A DNA stretch of 47,748 bases from Deltaproteobacteria bacterium (GCA_016210045.1 JACQUX010000037.1:1-47748); one strand, 5' to 3'. Shown: positions 14,281 to 24,036, counted from the first letter of the stretch. Notes: a model not told the origin generated them from the sequence alone. Numbers and translations are program-made.

Positions 14281-17037
14281 ATGCGCCACCGACTCTTCAC
14301 ACTGCTTGCCCGCCTCATCAGCCGCCATCCGTGGGGCGTGCTCGGCGTGGCGTTGGCATTCACGCTCGCAAGTGCATGGCTGGCCGGTACGCGGCTGCAT
14401 ACGAACGCGAATCAAGACGACCTCGTTTCGGAACAGTTGCCGTATCACCATCGCTACATGGAGTACTTGCGCGACTTCGGCGATCACGAATATCTCTTTA
14501 TCGTGGTGGAGTCCGCAGGCAACCAAGAGCGAGCCCGCGCCTTTCTCGACGCGTTGGCGACTCGGCTCCGCGCGCTGCCGCAACTCGACGCCGTGATGGC
14601 GAAGTTCGACGACCCGCTCTTCACCCAAAGCGCGCTGCTCTTCCTCGACACGCCGCAACTGGAACAACTCGTCGGCTTCCTGACCGCGCCCGGCTTCAGT
14701 CCAACCGCACTCGCGCGCGTCCGCGGACTGGACGACCTGTTTGAACTGATCAACGGGAAACTCGATGCGCCTCCAACCAGCGCGGACCGCGCGGTGCTGG
14801 AACCGATGTTCCGCGGCCTCGCGGACTTGATCCACGGCATGGTCACCGCAGCCGATGGAACGGCCCCGTATCAGTCCCCGTTCGCCAAACTGCTGCATCC
14901 GGCGGGCCGCGGGATCGCTCCCGACGATGCCGGCTATTTCAGCGCCGACGGGAAACTCCTGTTTCTCTTCATCTTGCCGCGCAAGGACTATCGCACGCTC
15001 GAAGTGATCGCCGAACCGTTGCGCGCTATCCGCGCCGCGCTGGCGGGCACGCGCGCCGAGTTTCCGGACATCAACGCAGGCCTCACCGGCCGTCCGGTCC
15101 TCGCGGCCGATGAAATGACAATCACCAATCGCGATATGACCCGCTCCACGATCGTCGCACTGCTCGCGGTGTGGCTGCTGTTTGCGCTGTTTCTCCGCCG
15201 CTTCATGACGCCCGGATTCGCCGTACTCGCGCTGGCGTGCGGCATCACTTGGACATATGGCTTCGCCACACTCGCCATCGGCTCGCTCAATCTCCTCTCC
15301 ATCATCTTCGCCGTCGTCTTAGTCGGCGCCGGGATCGAATTCGGACTCCATATCGTCTCGCGCTACGGCGAAGAACGCGCGCGTGGCGCCACGCCGGAAG
15401 CGGCCGTGACCACGATCCTAACCCATACGGGCCGTGGCAACTTGACGGCCTGCCTGACCACTGCCGCCGCGTTTTTCGCTGCGCTCGGCACCCAATTTCT
15501 CGCACTGCGCGAACTCGGCGCCATCGCCGGCGTCGGCATCCTGCTGTGCCTCAGCGCCATGTTCACCGTACTGCCGGCCTTATTACTGCTGTGGGATCGA
15601 TGGCACTCGCGTCCCCAGCCACCAGCCACTAGTCACCAGTCACCAGCCACCAGTCACCAGTCACGCTTCGATCCGCTCGCGCCACTCGCCCGCCTTGCCG
15701 CGCACCCACGCTGGACGCTGCTCGCCGGGATCATTCTGTGCGCAGTCGCCACACCGTACTGTTTCCGCATCGACTTTGATCACAATCTCCTCAACCTCCA
15801 GGCAGCGGGATTGGAATCGGTCCGCTATGAACGCCTGATCACCGATCAAACCGAGGGCTCGACATGGGAAGCCGTCGTCTTACAGCGCGACCTCGACGCC
15901 GTGGCGACCCAAGCGGCCGCGTTCCGTGCACTGCCGAGCGTCGGCCAAGTCGAATCGATCCTCGATATCATCCCGACGGAGCAGGCCGCGAAGCTGGCGC
16001 TGTTGCAACGCGTTGCAGCGCCGTCCGCCGATTTCGTATTGCCATCCCCCCGCGCGCGCCTCCAAGTCCCGAGCTTGTTGGCAGCGCTCGCAACGTTCGA
16101 AAATGCGCTTGGCCCGCTCGCGGAAGCCGCGCTGCGCCAAGGCGAAGCGGAGGCAGTCGAGGCACTTGACGCGCTCGGCACCGAACTGGAGACGCTGCGC
16201 ACACGGCTCCGCAGCGGCGGAACGCCCGTCATCACAGCACTGGAAACTTTCGAACGCGCGTTTCTGGCCGATTGGCAAGATGCCGTACGGTTCCTGTTAC
16301 AGAACTTGCGTCCACAGCCGATCACGGCGGAGGGCCTTCCCACGATGTTGAAGTCGCGCTTCATCGGCGCCTCAGGCGCTTACGCGACCTACATCACACC
16401 GCAAGGAGATGTCTGGGATCCGACCGCGATGGCCACGTTCGTTGAAGCATTGCGTCGCGTGGCGCCCGACGTCACCGGCGTGCCGGTCGAGGTCTACGAA
16501 TCGAGTCGACTGCTCGAACGAAGTTTCCGATACGTCGCACTGCTCGCACTCATCGCGATCCTCGGCATCGTCGGACTCGATTTCCGCCATTGGCGCATGG
16601 CCGTCTGCGCCGTGCTGCCGCTGGGCTTAGGGTTATGGTGGCTCGGCGGCCTGATGGGCGCAATCCACCTCCCGTTCAATCTCGCCAACTTCTTCGCCAT
16701 CCCGATCCTGATCGGCGTCGGCGTCGACAACGGCGTCCAACTGATGCATCGCGTGCGACAAGAAAATGGCTTCACGCCCGCGCTGCTCCGCAGCAGCACG
16801 GGCACCGGCATCCTGCTCACGTCGCTCACGACGTTGGTGAGTTTCGGAACACTGTGCTTCGCCGAACATCGCGGCATCCGCAGTCTCGGGCTCCTGATGA
16901 CACTCGGCACGCTCACCTGCATGGCCGGCGCCACCGTGATGCTGCCCGCGTGGTTGGCATGGCGCGCCAACAGGCCATGCCACCAGCAGGCCATGCTGAA
17001 AGTTGATAGACGAAGTGACGTACAATCAGGCAGTTAG
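14281..17037 (+). CDS. hpnN: MMPL/RND-family exporter, HpnN-like
   Basis: 918 residues, inner-membrane RND/MMPL transporter. One N-terminal transmembrane helix (about 17-37) is followed by a periplasmic domain, a helix cluster (about 275-440), a second half with one helix near 475, a periplasmic domain, and a C-terminal cluster (about 740-900). HTNANQDDLVSEQLPYHHRY and LLFLDTPQLEQL match the pattern of hopanoid-associated HpnN exporters, which move hopanoids toward the outer membrane. The HpnO-like aminotransferase upstream supports that reading. No squalene-hopene cyclase is in this window. Unusual: residues about 445-461 (PATSHQSPATSHQS) are encoded by a heptamer repeat inserted in the linker between the two halves. 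No clear ribosome site; the palindromic repeat directly precedes the gene. Confidence 0.75.
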   Translation: MRHRLFTLLARLISRHPWGVLGVALAFTLASAWLAGTRLHTNANQDDLVSEQLPYHHRYMEYLRDFGDHEYLFIVVESAGNQERARAFLDALATRLRALPQLDAVMAKFDDPLFTQSALLFLDTPQLEQLVGFLTAPGFSPTALARVRGLDDLFELINGKLDAPPTSADRAVLEPMFRGLADLIHGMVTAADGTAPYQSPFAKLLHPAGRGIAPDDAGYFSADGKLLFLFILPRKDYRTLEVIAEPLRAIRAALAGTRAEFPDINAGLTGRPVLAADEMTITNRDMTRSTIVALLAVWLLFALFLRRFMTPGFAVLALACGITWTYGFATLAIGSLNLLSIIFAVVLVGAGIEFGLHIVSRYGEERARGATPEAAVTTILTHTGRGNLTACLTTAAAFFAALGTQFLALRELGAIAGVGILLCLSAMFTVLPALLLLWDRWHSRPQPPATSHQSPATSHQSRFDPLAPLARLAAHPRWTLLAGIILCAVATPYCFRIDFDHNLLNLQAAGLESVRYERLITDQTEGSTWEAVVLQRDLDAVATQAAAFRALPSVGQVESILDIIPTEQAAKLALLQRVAAPSADFVLPSPRARLQVPSLLAALATFENALGPLAEAALRQGEAEAVEALDALGTELETLRTRLRSGGTPVITALETFERAFLADWQDAVRFLLQNLRPQPITAEGLPTMLKSRFIGASGAYATYITPQGDVWDPTAMATFVEALRRVAPDVTGVPVEVYESSRLLERSFRYVALLALIAILGIVGLDFRHWRMAVCAVLPLGLGLWWLGGLMGAIHLPFNLANFFAIPILIGVGVDNGVQLMHRVRQENGFTPALLRSSTGTGILLTSLTTLVSFGTLCFAEHRGIRSLGLLMTLGTLTCMAGATVMLPAWLAWRANRPCHQQAMLKVDRRSDVQSGS
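15613..15664 (+). repeat. Heptamer tandem repeat inside the exporter gene
   Basis: About 52 bp of 7-bp units of the type CACCAGT/CACCAGC, read in frame as PATSHQSPATSHQS. Period 7 is not a multiple of 3, so only certain copy numbers keep the frame. The same unit occurs at 45291-45378. Confidence 0.8.
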
Positions 17038-17052
17038 CCGCTGGCGCCGCTT

Positions 17053-17080
17053 TTGAGCGTTGCGGCACAAAAACTATACT
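17053..17080 (+). promoter_or_regulatory. Candidate promoter of the suf operon
   Basis: TTGAGC (17053-17058) and TATACT (17075-17080) with 16-bp spacing, 15 bp after the exporter stop codon. Transcription would start near 17087, just ahead of the IscR-like site at 17097-17120, leaving a leader of about 140 nt before the Rrf2 start. Confidence 0.4.
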
Positions 17081-17096
17081 CGAAAGTCTTCTTTAA

Positions 17097-17120
17097 ATAC
17101 TTGACACAAGAGTAGAATAT
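17097..17120 (+). promoter_or_regulatory. Putative IscR/Rrf2-type operator
   Basis: The 24-bp stretch starts ATACTTGAC and ends AGTAGAATAT, close to the known IscR type 1 pattern (ATA-x-TTGAC ... AGT ... TAT) with one base fewer in the middle. It lies in the leader of an operon whose first gene is an Rrf2-family regulator with three cysteines, so autoregulation in response to Fe-S status is the likely job. Recognised by eye only. Confidence 0.5.
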
Positions 17121-17128
17121 TTGGATTG

Positions 17129-17215
17129 AGGAGTAAGCGCGCCGGAACGATAGTGGAGGCCTGGCGCGCGGTAGGGATGATTGCGATGCGACCGAAGAGG
17201 GAGCGTCGCACACCA
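17129..17215 (+). repeat. Repeated 5' leader element, copy A
   Basis: 87 nt starting AGGAGTAAGCGCGCCGGA that align without gaps, at about 82% identity, to 39594-39680. Both copies end a few bases before the ribosome site of the following gene (here Rrf2, there the PfkB kinase). A 6-bp stem CGCGGT (17167-17172)/ATTGCG (17180-17185) with a 7-nt loop corresponds to TGCGGT/ACCGCA in the other copy, with compensating changes. Possibly a cis-acting RNA or a mobile repeat. Confidence 0.75.
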
Positions 17216-17225
17216 CAGAGGGGAT

Positions 17226-17741
17226 ATGCAGATTACCGCCCAGGAAGAGTACGGATTGCGCTGTATTGTCCAGGTCGCGCGCCGGCAGAGCGATGCCCAG
17301 GTCACGATTGGTGCCATCGCCGAGGCCGAGGGGCTGTCAAAGCAATATGTGGCAAAGCTGCTCCACCGGCTCCATCAGGCGGGCCTGATCACGAGTAGTC
17401 GGGGACTGCGTGGGGGTTACCGACTCGGACGGCTCCCCCACCAAATCAGCATCGCCGAAGTCATGGACGCCATGGGCGGCATGGTCCAGAGCCGCCGCCG
17501 TCGCAAGGCCTTCTGCGAGACGTATGTCGGCAAGCGGCCCCAATGTGTCCACCTGAGCAATTGCAGTGTGCGTCCGATGTGGTTTGTGCTGATGCGCCAC
17601 ATCACAGAAATCTTGCACACGCTGACGCTCCACGACCTACTGAACGAAGAAACGTTAGCGACCCAAAAAATTGAACAATATTTCGGCCACATCGGGGAAC
17701 CACCCCTCGAACGCGCCGCTGCTGGAGGAATGAACGTATGA
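17226..17741 (+). CDS. Rrf2-family regulator of the suf operon
   Basis: 171 residues. An N-terminal winged helix-turn-helix (about 1-75; SKQYVAKLLHRLHQAGLI recognition region, then RGLRGGYRLGR wing) is followed by Cys97, Cys107 and Cys113 (AFCETY, PQCVHLSNC). That arrangement is typical of Fe-S ligating Rrf2 sensors such as IscR and SufR. It should report cellular Fe-S status and control the suf genes it precedes. Start chosen at ATG 17226 with GAGGGG three nt upstream. A longer frame from a TTG at 17181 would translate the repeated leader. Its stop overlaps the sufC start by 4 bp (ATGA). Confidence 0.9.
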   Translation: MQITAQEEYGLRCIVQVARRQSDAQVTIGAIAEAEGLSKQYVAKLLHRLHQAGLITSSRGLRGGYRLGRLPHQISIAEVMDAMGGMVQSRRRRKAFCETYVGKRPQCVHLSNCSVRPMWFVLMRHITEILHTLTLHDLLNEETLATQKIEQYFGHIGEPPLERAAAGGMNV

Positions 17742-18508
17742 GCACACCCTATTTCGTCATTGAAGATTTGCACGTGGCCGTGGACGGGAAGCCGATCCTC
17801 AAAGGCGTCGACTTGACCGTGAACCGCGGTGAAGTCCACGCACTGATGGGCCGCAACGGCGCGGGGAAATCCACACTGGTGCATGCCGTGATGGGGCATC
17901 CGAAATACACCATCACGCACGGCCGCATCCTCTTTGAAGGCAAGGACTTGGTCGGTCTCGCCCCCGACGAACGGGCGAAATGCGGACTGTTTCTCGCGTT
18001 CCAATATCCGACCGCCATCCCCGGCGTTTCGGTGGTCAATTTCTTGCGCGCGGCGATGAAGGCCCAACGCGGCGGCGAGGTCCCGATCAAGGAATTCCGG
18101 ACTACGTTATTGGCACAAATGCAGCTGTTGAAGATCGACCAGAAATTCGTGTCCCGCTACGTGAACGACGGCTTCTCCGGCGGCGAAAAAAAGGCGTTGG
18201 AAATTTTACAACTCCGGATGTTGCAGCCCAAGCTCTCGTTGCTCGACGAAACGGATTCGGGTCTCGATATCGATGCATTGAAAACTATCGCAGAGGGCGT
18301 CAATCGCAGCCTGAACAACGAAATGGCCGTCTTGTTAGTGACTCACTACCAACGGTTGCTCGACTATATTCAACCACATTTTGTGCACGTGATGATCGAC
18401 GGACAGATCGTCCAGTCGGGTGGCGCGGAGCTGGCGCTGCAACTCGAAGCGCAAGGGTACGACACCTTGTACGGCAGCCGGCCAGAGACGGCACAACCGA
18501 CTCACTGA
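17738..18508 (+). CDS. sufC: SUF Fe-S assembly ATPase SufC
   Basis: 256 residues, ABC-type ATPase that drives the SufBCD scaffold in the cytoplasm. Walker [10 protein letters not shown] (38-46), Q-loop in [12 protein letters not shown], signature FSGGEKK, Walker [13 protein letters not shown] and the switch His in LVTHYQRLL are all present. The [13 protein letters not shown] stretch is characteristic of SufC. It overlaps the Rrf2 gene by 4 bp and is followed by sufB after 17 bp, so translation is coupled within the operon. Confidence 0.97.
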   Translation: MSTPYFVIEDLHVAVDGKPILKGVDLTVNRGEVHALMGRNGAGKSTLVHAVMGHPKYTITHGRILFEGKDLVGLAPDERAKCGLFLAFQYPTAIPGVSVVNFLRAAMKAQRGGEVPIKEFRTTLLAQMQLLKIDQKFVSRYVNDGFSGGEKKALEILQLRMLQPKLSLLDETDSGLDIDALKTIAEGVNRSLNNEMAVLLVTHYQRLLDYIQPHFVHVMIDGQIVQSGGAELALQLEAQGYDTLYGSRPETAQPTH

Positions 18509-18525
18509 GCATACGCGGGGTTTAT

Positions 18526-21171
18526 ATGGAAAATGCTGGCATTGCCGAAATCGGCAATAATTATGACACCCAGTACGGTTTTCACGATCCGGAAAACTAT
18601 AAGTTTAAGTCGCGGCCGGGCCTGACGCGCGAATTGGTCGCGGAAATTTCCGCGTTCAAAGACGAACCCACCTGGATGCGGGATTTCCGCCTGAAGGCCT
18701 ACGACATCTTCATGGCCAAACCGATGCCGACCTGGGGCAATTGCGACCTGATCAACCAAATCCGCTTCGACGACATCCACTATTATGTCCGCCCCACCGA
18801 TCGGCAGGAACAGAATTGGGACGACGTCCCGGCCGACATCCGCAAGACCTTCGATCGTCTCGGCATTCCGGAAGCGGAGCGCAAATTCTTGGCGGGCGTC
18901 ACCGCACAGTATGAGTGCTTGACCGGTGACACGTTGGTCATGGCCAATCCATCCGCAGTCCCAATCCAAGAGGTCGAACCGGGCATGCACGTCTATTCGT
19001 GGGACGAAACGACACGCCGGATCGTCAAACAGCGGGTGTTAGGCGTGGCGAAAAAAGGGAAGCGGCCCGTATTTGCGCTGAATGTGGGTGGGAGAAAAAT
19101 CCGCTGCACCGCAAATCACCCCTTGTTCGCACTCAATTATCAGAAGGCACCGGACCGACAGCGAGGACGGTTTTCGACCGGTTGGCGCTACCTCTCGGAG
19201 CTCGCGGTTGGCGATTACGTGGCCGTCGTCAAGCAACTGCCCGACACCGGCAAGCCCTACACCCTGCCGAAGGTCTCTCTGGAATGCAGCTTTGTCGGAC
19301 GCAATCACCTGGGCAGTTTCACCGTGCGAACCGACCGAATGTATCATCGTAACCAGTCGGCGTTGCGGCTCCCTGCGGAAACAACCACGGCGCTGCTTTG
19401 GCTGCTCGGTCTCTATATCGGCGATGGATTCCTTCACCGCTCCCGTCGTGGGCAACAAAAAAACATCCTGGCCTTTGCGATACCGCAACAAGAAGTCGAG
19501 ATGCGGGCCCGCCTGAAGGCATTCCTCGATGAGGTATTCGGCTATGTCATCGATTACGGTCGCGACACGGATCGCGCCCGGATCCACTCGATTCCCATCG
19601 TCCGGTTCTTCGCGGCGATCGGCCTTGAAGCCAATGCCCACACGAAACGGCTTCCCCAATGGATCTTCAGTCTCCCGCACGCACAGAAATTAGCGTTCAT
19701 CGCCGGCTACATCGATTCGGATGGTTACCTCCGTTCCGACGCCACCAATTGCGATGCCGTCATCACGAGTGTCAATGAACCGCTACTCAAACAAGTACAA
19801 CTGCTCGCCATTACCTGTGGGCTGCACGCGGCAGGGCCGTATCCATTCTCCTCACGGCAGGAATGGAAAGGGAAGATCACGCAGCGTACGGGATATCGTT
19901 TGCTCTGCACGGGGGACCTGCAACCGCTGGTCCCGTACTCGGTGAAAGTCGCCAAGGGCTACGTTCCACGCCGCTACAGCCACGATTTCGGATCGGCCCA
20001 CGGATCGCCCATCGATACCCATACGACCGATGAAATGGGTTTTAGTCGTATTCGCAGCATCGAACCGGATGGCGAGGAAGAAGTCTACGATATCGAAGTC
20101 GAGGGCGTGCATAATTTCGTCGCGCAGGGGATCATCGTCCACAATTCTGAAGTGGTCTATCACTCCATTCAAAAGGAACTGGAAGCGCAAGGCGTCATCT
20201 TCTTGAGCATGGACGATGGCCTGAAACAGCATCCGGATTTAGTGAAAAAATATTTCGCGACCGTCATTCCGGCGGCGGACAACAAATTCGCCGCGCTCAA
20301 TTCGGCCGCGTGGAGCGGTGGGAGTTTTATTTACGTCCCAAAAAATACCCATGTCGGTATTCCGCTGCAGGCGTACTTTCGGATCAACACGAAAAACATG
20401 GGCCAGTTCGAACGCACGCTGATCATTTGCGACGAAGGCAGTTCGGTACACTACATCGAAGGCTGCACCGCCCCGACGTACAGCAGCGACTCGCTCCACT
20501 CGGCAGTCGTCGAATTGATTGCGCTGCCGGGCGCGAAGTTGCGCTACACCACGATCCAAAACTGGTCGAAGAACGTCTACAACTTGGTCACGAAGCGGGC
20601 GGTCGCGTATCGCGACGCGACCGTGCAGTGGGTCGATGGGAATCTCGGTTCGAAACTCACGATGAAATTTCCGGCGGTCTACCTGATGGAGCCGGGCGCG
20701 CACGGCGAGGTCCTCTCGATCGCATTCGCCGGCGACGGCCAACATCAAGATGCCGGCGCGAAGATGATCCACGTCGCTCCGCACACTAGTTCGATCGTCA
20801 CGTCGAAATCGATTTCAAAGGGAACCGGACGGACGTCGTATCGTGGTTTAGTGAAAGTGCAGTCGGGCGCCACCGGGGTGAAGTGCAACGTCGTCTGCGA
20901 CGCGTTGCTGTTGGATGCCGCGGCGCGCTCCGACACCTATCCCACGATGGAAATCGACGAATCGAACGTGCAGATCGGTCACGAGGCCTCGGTCTCGAAA
21001 GTGGGCGAAGAACAACTCTACTATTTACAGAGCCGTGGACTTTCGCAAGCGGCCGCCACGTTGATGATCGTCAATGGCTTCATCGAGCCATTCGTCAAAG
21101 AGCTGCCGCTGGAATATGCCGTGGAACTCAATCGATTGATCGCATTGGAAATGGAAGGGTCGGTTGGGTAG
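18526..21171 (+). CDS. sufB: SUF scaffold protein SufB interrupted by an intein
   Basis: 881-residue precursor. Removing the 410-residue intein (codons 131-540) leaves a 471-residue SufB, the normal family length. SufB with SufC and SufD builds Fe-S clusters. The extein shows [23 protein letters not shown], the functional-Cys motif [18 protein letters not shown] and the C-terminal [20 protein letters not shown]. The insertion lies after AQYE and before SEVVYHS, within a highly conserved block. The ATG at 18526 is weakly preceded by GCGGGG; in-frame codons further upstream lie inside sufC and are rejected. SufB can work only after splicing, so cluster assembly here depends on the intein. Confidence 0.96.
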   Translation: MENAGIAEIGNNYDTQYGFHDPENYKFKSRPGLTRELVAEISAFKDEPTWMRDFRLKAYDIFMAKPMPTWGNCDLINQIRFDDIHYYVRPTDRQEQNWDDVPADIRKTFDRLGIPEAERKFLAGVTAQYECLTGDTLVMANPSAVPIQEVEPGMHVYSWDETTRRIVKQRVLGVAKKGKRPVFALNVGGRKIRCTANHPLFALNYQKAPDRQRGRFSTGWRYLSELAVGDYVAVVKQLPDTGKPYTLPKVSLECSFVGRNHLGSFTVRTDRMYHRNQSALRLPAETTTALLWLLGLYIGDGFLHRSRRGQQKNILAFAIPQQEVEMRARLKAFLDEVFGYVIDYGRDTDRARIHSIPIVRFFAAIGLEANAHTKRLPQWIFSLPHAQKLAFIAGYIDSDGYLRSDATNCDAVITSVNEPLLKQVQLLAITCGLHAAGPYPFSSRQEWKGKITQRTGYRLLCTGDLQPLVPYSVKVAKGYVPRRYSHDFGSAHGSPIDTHTTDEMGFSRIRSIEPDGEEEVYDIEVEGVHNFVAQGIIVHNSEVVYHSIQKELEAQGVIFLSMDDGLKQHPDLVKKYFATVIPAADNKFAALNSAAWSGGSFIYVPKNTHVGIPLQAYFRINTKNMGQFERTLIICDEGSSVHYIEGCTAPTYSSDSLHSAVVELIALPGAKLRYTTIQNWSKNVYNLVTKRAVAYRDATVQWVDGNLGSKLTMKFPAVYLMEPGAHGEVLSIAFAGDGQHQDAGAKMIHVAPHTSSIVTSKSISKGTGRTSYRGLVKVQSGATGVKCNVVCDALLLDAAARSDTYPTMEIDESNVQIGHEASVSKVGEEQLYYLQSRGLSQAAATLMIVNGFIEPFVKELPLEYAVELNRLIALEMEGSVG
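18916..20145 (+). other. Intein with LAGLIDADG homing endonuclease in SufB
   Basis: 410 residues, Cys1 to Asn410. Block A CLTGDTLV; block [12 protein letters not shown] with His68; first LAGLIDADG helix LLGLYIGDG (Asp170); second [10 protein letters not shown] (Asp269); C-terminal block [12 protein letters not shown] and IIVHN, with penultimate His409 and terminal Asn410; the +1 extein residue is Ser. All residues for class 1 splicing are present, and both endonuclease acidic residues remain, so the element may still be able to home. Reading frame is intact throughout. Confidence 0.96.
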
Positions 21172-21183
21172 AGAGGCGCAGGT

Positions 21184-22464
21184 ATGCATACAGCAGTGAC
21201 ACAATTAGCGACCGATGCGATCGGGCGCTGGTCGGCGGCGCGCGGGGAACCGGCGTGGCTGACGGCACAACGGACCCAGTGTTGGGAGCAGTTCCAACAA
21301 CTCCCGGTCCCACCGAAAACCGACGAGGCGTGGAAGTACACGGATTTGGAACGACTCAGTGGTTGGGATCGCACCACGTGGGCGACCAGCAGCAATCCGA
21401 CAGCTGCCATTTCCACGGACGCGGCTAATGTGGCGGCCGGCATCATTTACACCGACCTCGCCACGGCACTCGCGCGGCATGCGGATCTGCTCACTCCATA
21501 TCTTGCCACACACAACGACGGGGCCGCCCCGCGGCGCGCCTTTTCCGGACTCTCGGGACACCCGTATCAAGGACAACGGTACCTCAGCCAACAAGAAGCG
21601 CTCTGGGATCGCGGCTATCTGCTCTACATTCCGGACGGCGTCACGGCGGCCGTGCCCTTTCATACAACGACCTGCGTTGACACCGACGGCTCGGCGATTT
21701 TTCCGCGCACCATCGTGATCCTCGGCGAAAACGCCGCGGCCATTTGCGTGGATGAATATGCTGCTGCCGACGGCCTCCGCACCACGGTCAACAGTTGTCA
21801 CGCGCGCAGCGAGCTCTATCTCGGCGCCGGAAGTCGTCTCCACTACGTCACAGTCCAGCACTGGCACGAAAGTATGCGGCATCTAGTGCATCAACACGCC
21901 ACCGTCGCCCGCGATGCCCATTTTACGTCGACCACGATCACGCTCGGTGGGCAGATGAGCAAAGGGATTATCGAATCTGCACTTACGGCACCCGGCGCAG
22001 AGAGTCTCCTCTTCGGAATCGCCTTCGGCAACGGCACGCAACACTTCGATCACCACACGTTGCAAACCCATTTGGCCCCAAACACGCACAGTGACTTACT
22101 GTACAAGACAGCGCTCAAAGGGCACGCGCGCTCCATTTATACCGGACTCATCCGCATGACGCCGGCGGCCCAACAGAGTCAGGCGTATCAAGCAAATCGT
22201 AACTTGCTGCTCGCGCCAGGAACGCAAGCCTCGGCCATTCCGCAATTAGAAATCGAGGCCAACGACGTAAAGTGTTCGCACGGCGCAACGATCGGCCCGA
22301 TCGACGAAGACCAATGTTACTATCTGCGCTCGCGCGGATTCACACGCGGCGAAGCGGAATCGATGATCGTTGGCGGATTTTTTGAAGACCTCTTAGTCCG
22401 GATCCCGGATGAACACGTGCGCGATGTCGTACGCGCGGCCATCGGAAAGCAACTCGAAGGATAA
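21184..22464 (+). CDS. sufD: SUF scaffold protein SufD
   Basis: 426 residues. SufD partners SufB and SufC in the cytoplasmic Fe-S scaffold complex. The N-terminus has the SufD-type TDEAWKYTDLERL. The C-terminal beta-helix core includes GHARSIYTGLIRMTPAAQQS, LEIEANDVKCSHGATIGPID and YYLRSRGFTRGEAESMIVGGF, the last being the shared SufB/SufD C-terminal motif. GAGGCG and AGG precede the ATG. It starts 12 bp after sufB and ends 5 bp before the Rieske gene. Confidence 0.95.
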   Translation: MHTAVTQLATDAIGRWSAARGEPAWLTAQRTQCWEQFQQLPVPPKTDEAWKYTDLERLSGWDRTTWATSSNPTAAISTDAANVAAGIIYTDLATALARHADLLTPYLATHNDGAAPRRAFSGLSGHPYQGQRYLSQQEALWDRGYLLYIPDGVTAAVPFHTTTCVDTDGSAIFPRTIVILGENAAAICVDEYAAADGLRTTVNSCHARSELYLGAGSRLHYVTVQHWHESMRHLVHQHATVARDAHFTSTTITLGGQMSKGIIESALTAPGAESLLFGIAFGNGTQHFDHHTLQTHLAPNTHSDLLYKTALKGHARSIYTGLIRMTPAAQQSQAYQANRNLLLAPGTQASAIPQLEIEANDVKCSHGATIGPIDEDQCYYLRSRGFTRGEAESMIVGGFFEDLLVRIPDEHVRDVVRAAIGKQLEG

Positions 22465-22469
22465 GCGCT

Positions 22470-22784
22470 ATGGCCTCCTGGATTGAAATCGCTCCCGCAG
22501 AGACCCTTGTCGAAGGGAAATCGACGTGCACGACCTGCGGAGACAAACAGATCGTCGTGGCTAAATTGCAGGGCGCGTATTACGCCTTCGATAATCTTTG
22601 CAGCCACGCGGAAGGATACTTAGCGGACGGATGGTTCGAAGGGTTCGAAGTCGAGTGTCCGCTCCATGGCGCCCGCTTCGACGTTCGCTCCGGCGCTGCC
22701 AAGTGTCTCCCAGCCACGGCACCGATTGCGACCTATCCGGTCAAACTGGAAGCGGGCATCCTCTATGTCGACATTGGAGCGTGA
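22470..22784 (+). CDS. Rieske-type [2Fe-2S] ferredoxin
   Basis: 104 residues. Cys44-x-His46 (NLCSHAEG) and Cys63-x2-His66 (VECPLHGARF) are the Rieske [2Fe-2S] ligands with normal spacing. The protein is the size of dioxygenase-type ferredoxin subunits (NirD/BphF-like). Genes like this are common within suf operons between sufD and sufS; an electron-transfer role in cluster assembly is inferred from that context. Two extra cysteines (STCTTCG, 20 and 23) lie near the N-terminus. It overlaps sufS by 20 bp. Confidence 0.9.
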   Translation: MASWIEIAPAETLVEGKSTCTTCGDKQIVVAKLQGAYYAFDNLCSHAEGYLADGWFEGFEVECPLHGARFDVRSGAAKCLPATAPIATYPVKLEAGILYVDIGA

Positions 22785-24036
22785 CATCGCCGCCATCCGG
22801 GCGGACTTTCCCATCTTGCAGACGACCGTGCGCGGTCATCCGCTCGTCTATCTGGACAACGCCGCAACGACACAAAAACCGCAAGCCGTGCTCGATGCAC
22901 TGACGCAGTATTACCAAACCAGCAATGCGAACATTCATCGCGGCCTCCATTTTCTGGCCGAGACGGCCACCGCAGCCTACGAGGCCGTGCGCACGCAAGT
23001 GCAACAATTCATTCATGCGCCGTCACCGCGCGAGATTATTTTTACCCGCAATGCCACCGAAGCGCTCAACCTCGTCGCCCACAGTTACGGACGCACGCAT
23101 CTCGAAGCCGGCGACGAAATTCTCCTCACCGAAATGGAGCACCACAGCAACCTCATCCCATGGCAATTGTTGGCGCAAGAACGCGGCGCCGTGCTGCGCT
23201 TTGTTCCGGTCACACCGAGCGGTGGCTTGCAGATCGAACACTTCGACCGATTGCTGACTCCGCGCACCAAAATCGTCGCCTTCAGCATGCTCTCGAACGT
23301 GCTCGGCATTGCGCCACCGGTCGCGGAGTGGTGCCGGCGGGCACATGCGGTCGGCGCCGTCAGTGTCGTCGACGGCGCCCAAGGCGTGGCGCACGGACCG
23401 ACGGACGTTCAAGCCCTCGATTGCGATTTCCTGGCGTTTTCCGCGCACAAAATGTGCGGTCCCACCGGCGTCGGCGTGTTGTACGGCAAATCCGCGCTGT
23501 TGGAAGCGATGCCGCCGTTCCTCGGTGGCGGCGAAATGATCGCTACCGTCGATTGGACACGCGCCACGTGGGCCGACATCCCGCACAAGTTCGAGGCCGG
23601 AACACCGAACATCGCCGATGTAATCGCGTTCGGCGCGGCAATCCACTATCTCCAACAATTGGGCATGGAACGGATCGCCGCATATGAAGCGGAACTTACG
23701 CATTACGCGTACGAACAACTTGCCGCGCAACCGGACGTCACGCTATACGGGCCGCCGTGGCGCGAGCGACAAGGGAGCGTGTTGACCTTCAATGTGCAGG
23801 ACATTCACCCGCACGACTTAAGCCAGGCGCTCGATTTTGAAGGGATCGCCACTCGGGCCGGTCACCATTGCACCCAACCGCTGATGCAGCGCCTTGGGCT
23901 CATGGCCACGGCGCGCGCCAGTTTTTCGTTCTATAACACCCGCGCCGAAGTCGATCGTCTCGTCGCCGCATTGGACGTAGCGCGCAAATTTTTCCACCGG
24001 AGAACCTTTAATAGTTTAATTTGTCGGGGACCTTGA
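22765..24036 (+). CDS. sufS: Cysteine desulfurase SufS
   Basis: 423 residues, group II cysteine desulfurase. It takes sulfur from L-cysteine and passes persulfide to SufU. VYLDNAATTQKP is the N-terminal signature, ITEMEHHSN-like TEMEHHSNLIPW binds cofactor, Lys229 in FSAHKMCGPTG is the PLP Schiff base, and Cys369 in RAGHHCTQPLM is the catalytic persulfide Cys. I chose ATG 22765, inside the end of the Rieske gene. The last residues (about ICRGP) and the TGA stop fall inside the left arm of the large hairpin at 24026, so the C-terminal tail may have been altered by insertion of that element. Confidence 0.95.
   Translation: MSTLERDIAAIRADFPILQTTVRGHPLVYLDNAATTQKPQAVLDALTQYYQTSNANIHRGLHFLAETATAAYEAVRTQVQQFIHAPSPREIIFTRNATEALNLVAHSYGRTHLEAGDEILLTEMEHHSNLIPWQLLAQERGAVLRFVPVTPSGGLQIEHFDRLLTPRTKIVAFSMLSNVLGIAPPVAEWCRRAHAVGAVSVVDGAQGVAHGPTDVQALDCDFLAFSAHKMCGPTGVGVLYGKSALLEAMPPFLGGGEMIATVDWTRATWADIPHKFEAGTPNIADVIAFGAAIHYLQQLGMERIAAYEAELTHYAYEQLAAQPDVTLYGPPWRERQGSVLTFNVQDIHPHDLSQALDFEGIATRAGHHCTQPLMQRLGLMATARASFSFYNTRAEVDRLVAALDVARKFFHRRTFNSLICRGP

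Noticed and set aside
15613-15664. Possible CRISPR array
   Set aside because: Units are 7 bp with no unique spacers; this is a simple tandem repeat. The same holds for 45291-45378. No cas genes are present.
17980-18525. In-frame extension of sufB to an upstream start
   Set aside because: It lies inside sufC, whose motifs are complete, and SufB proteins begin at the region starting at 18526.
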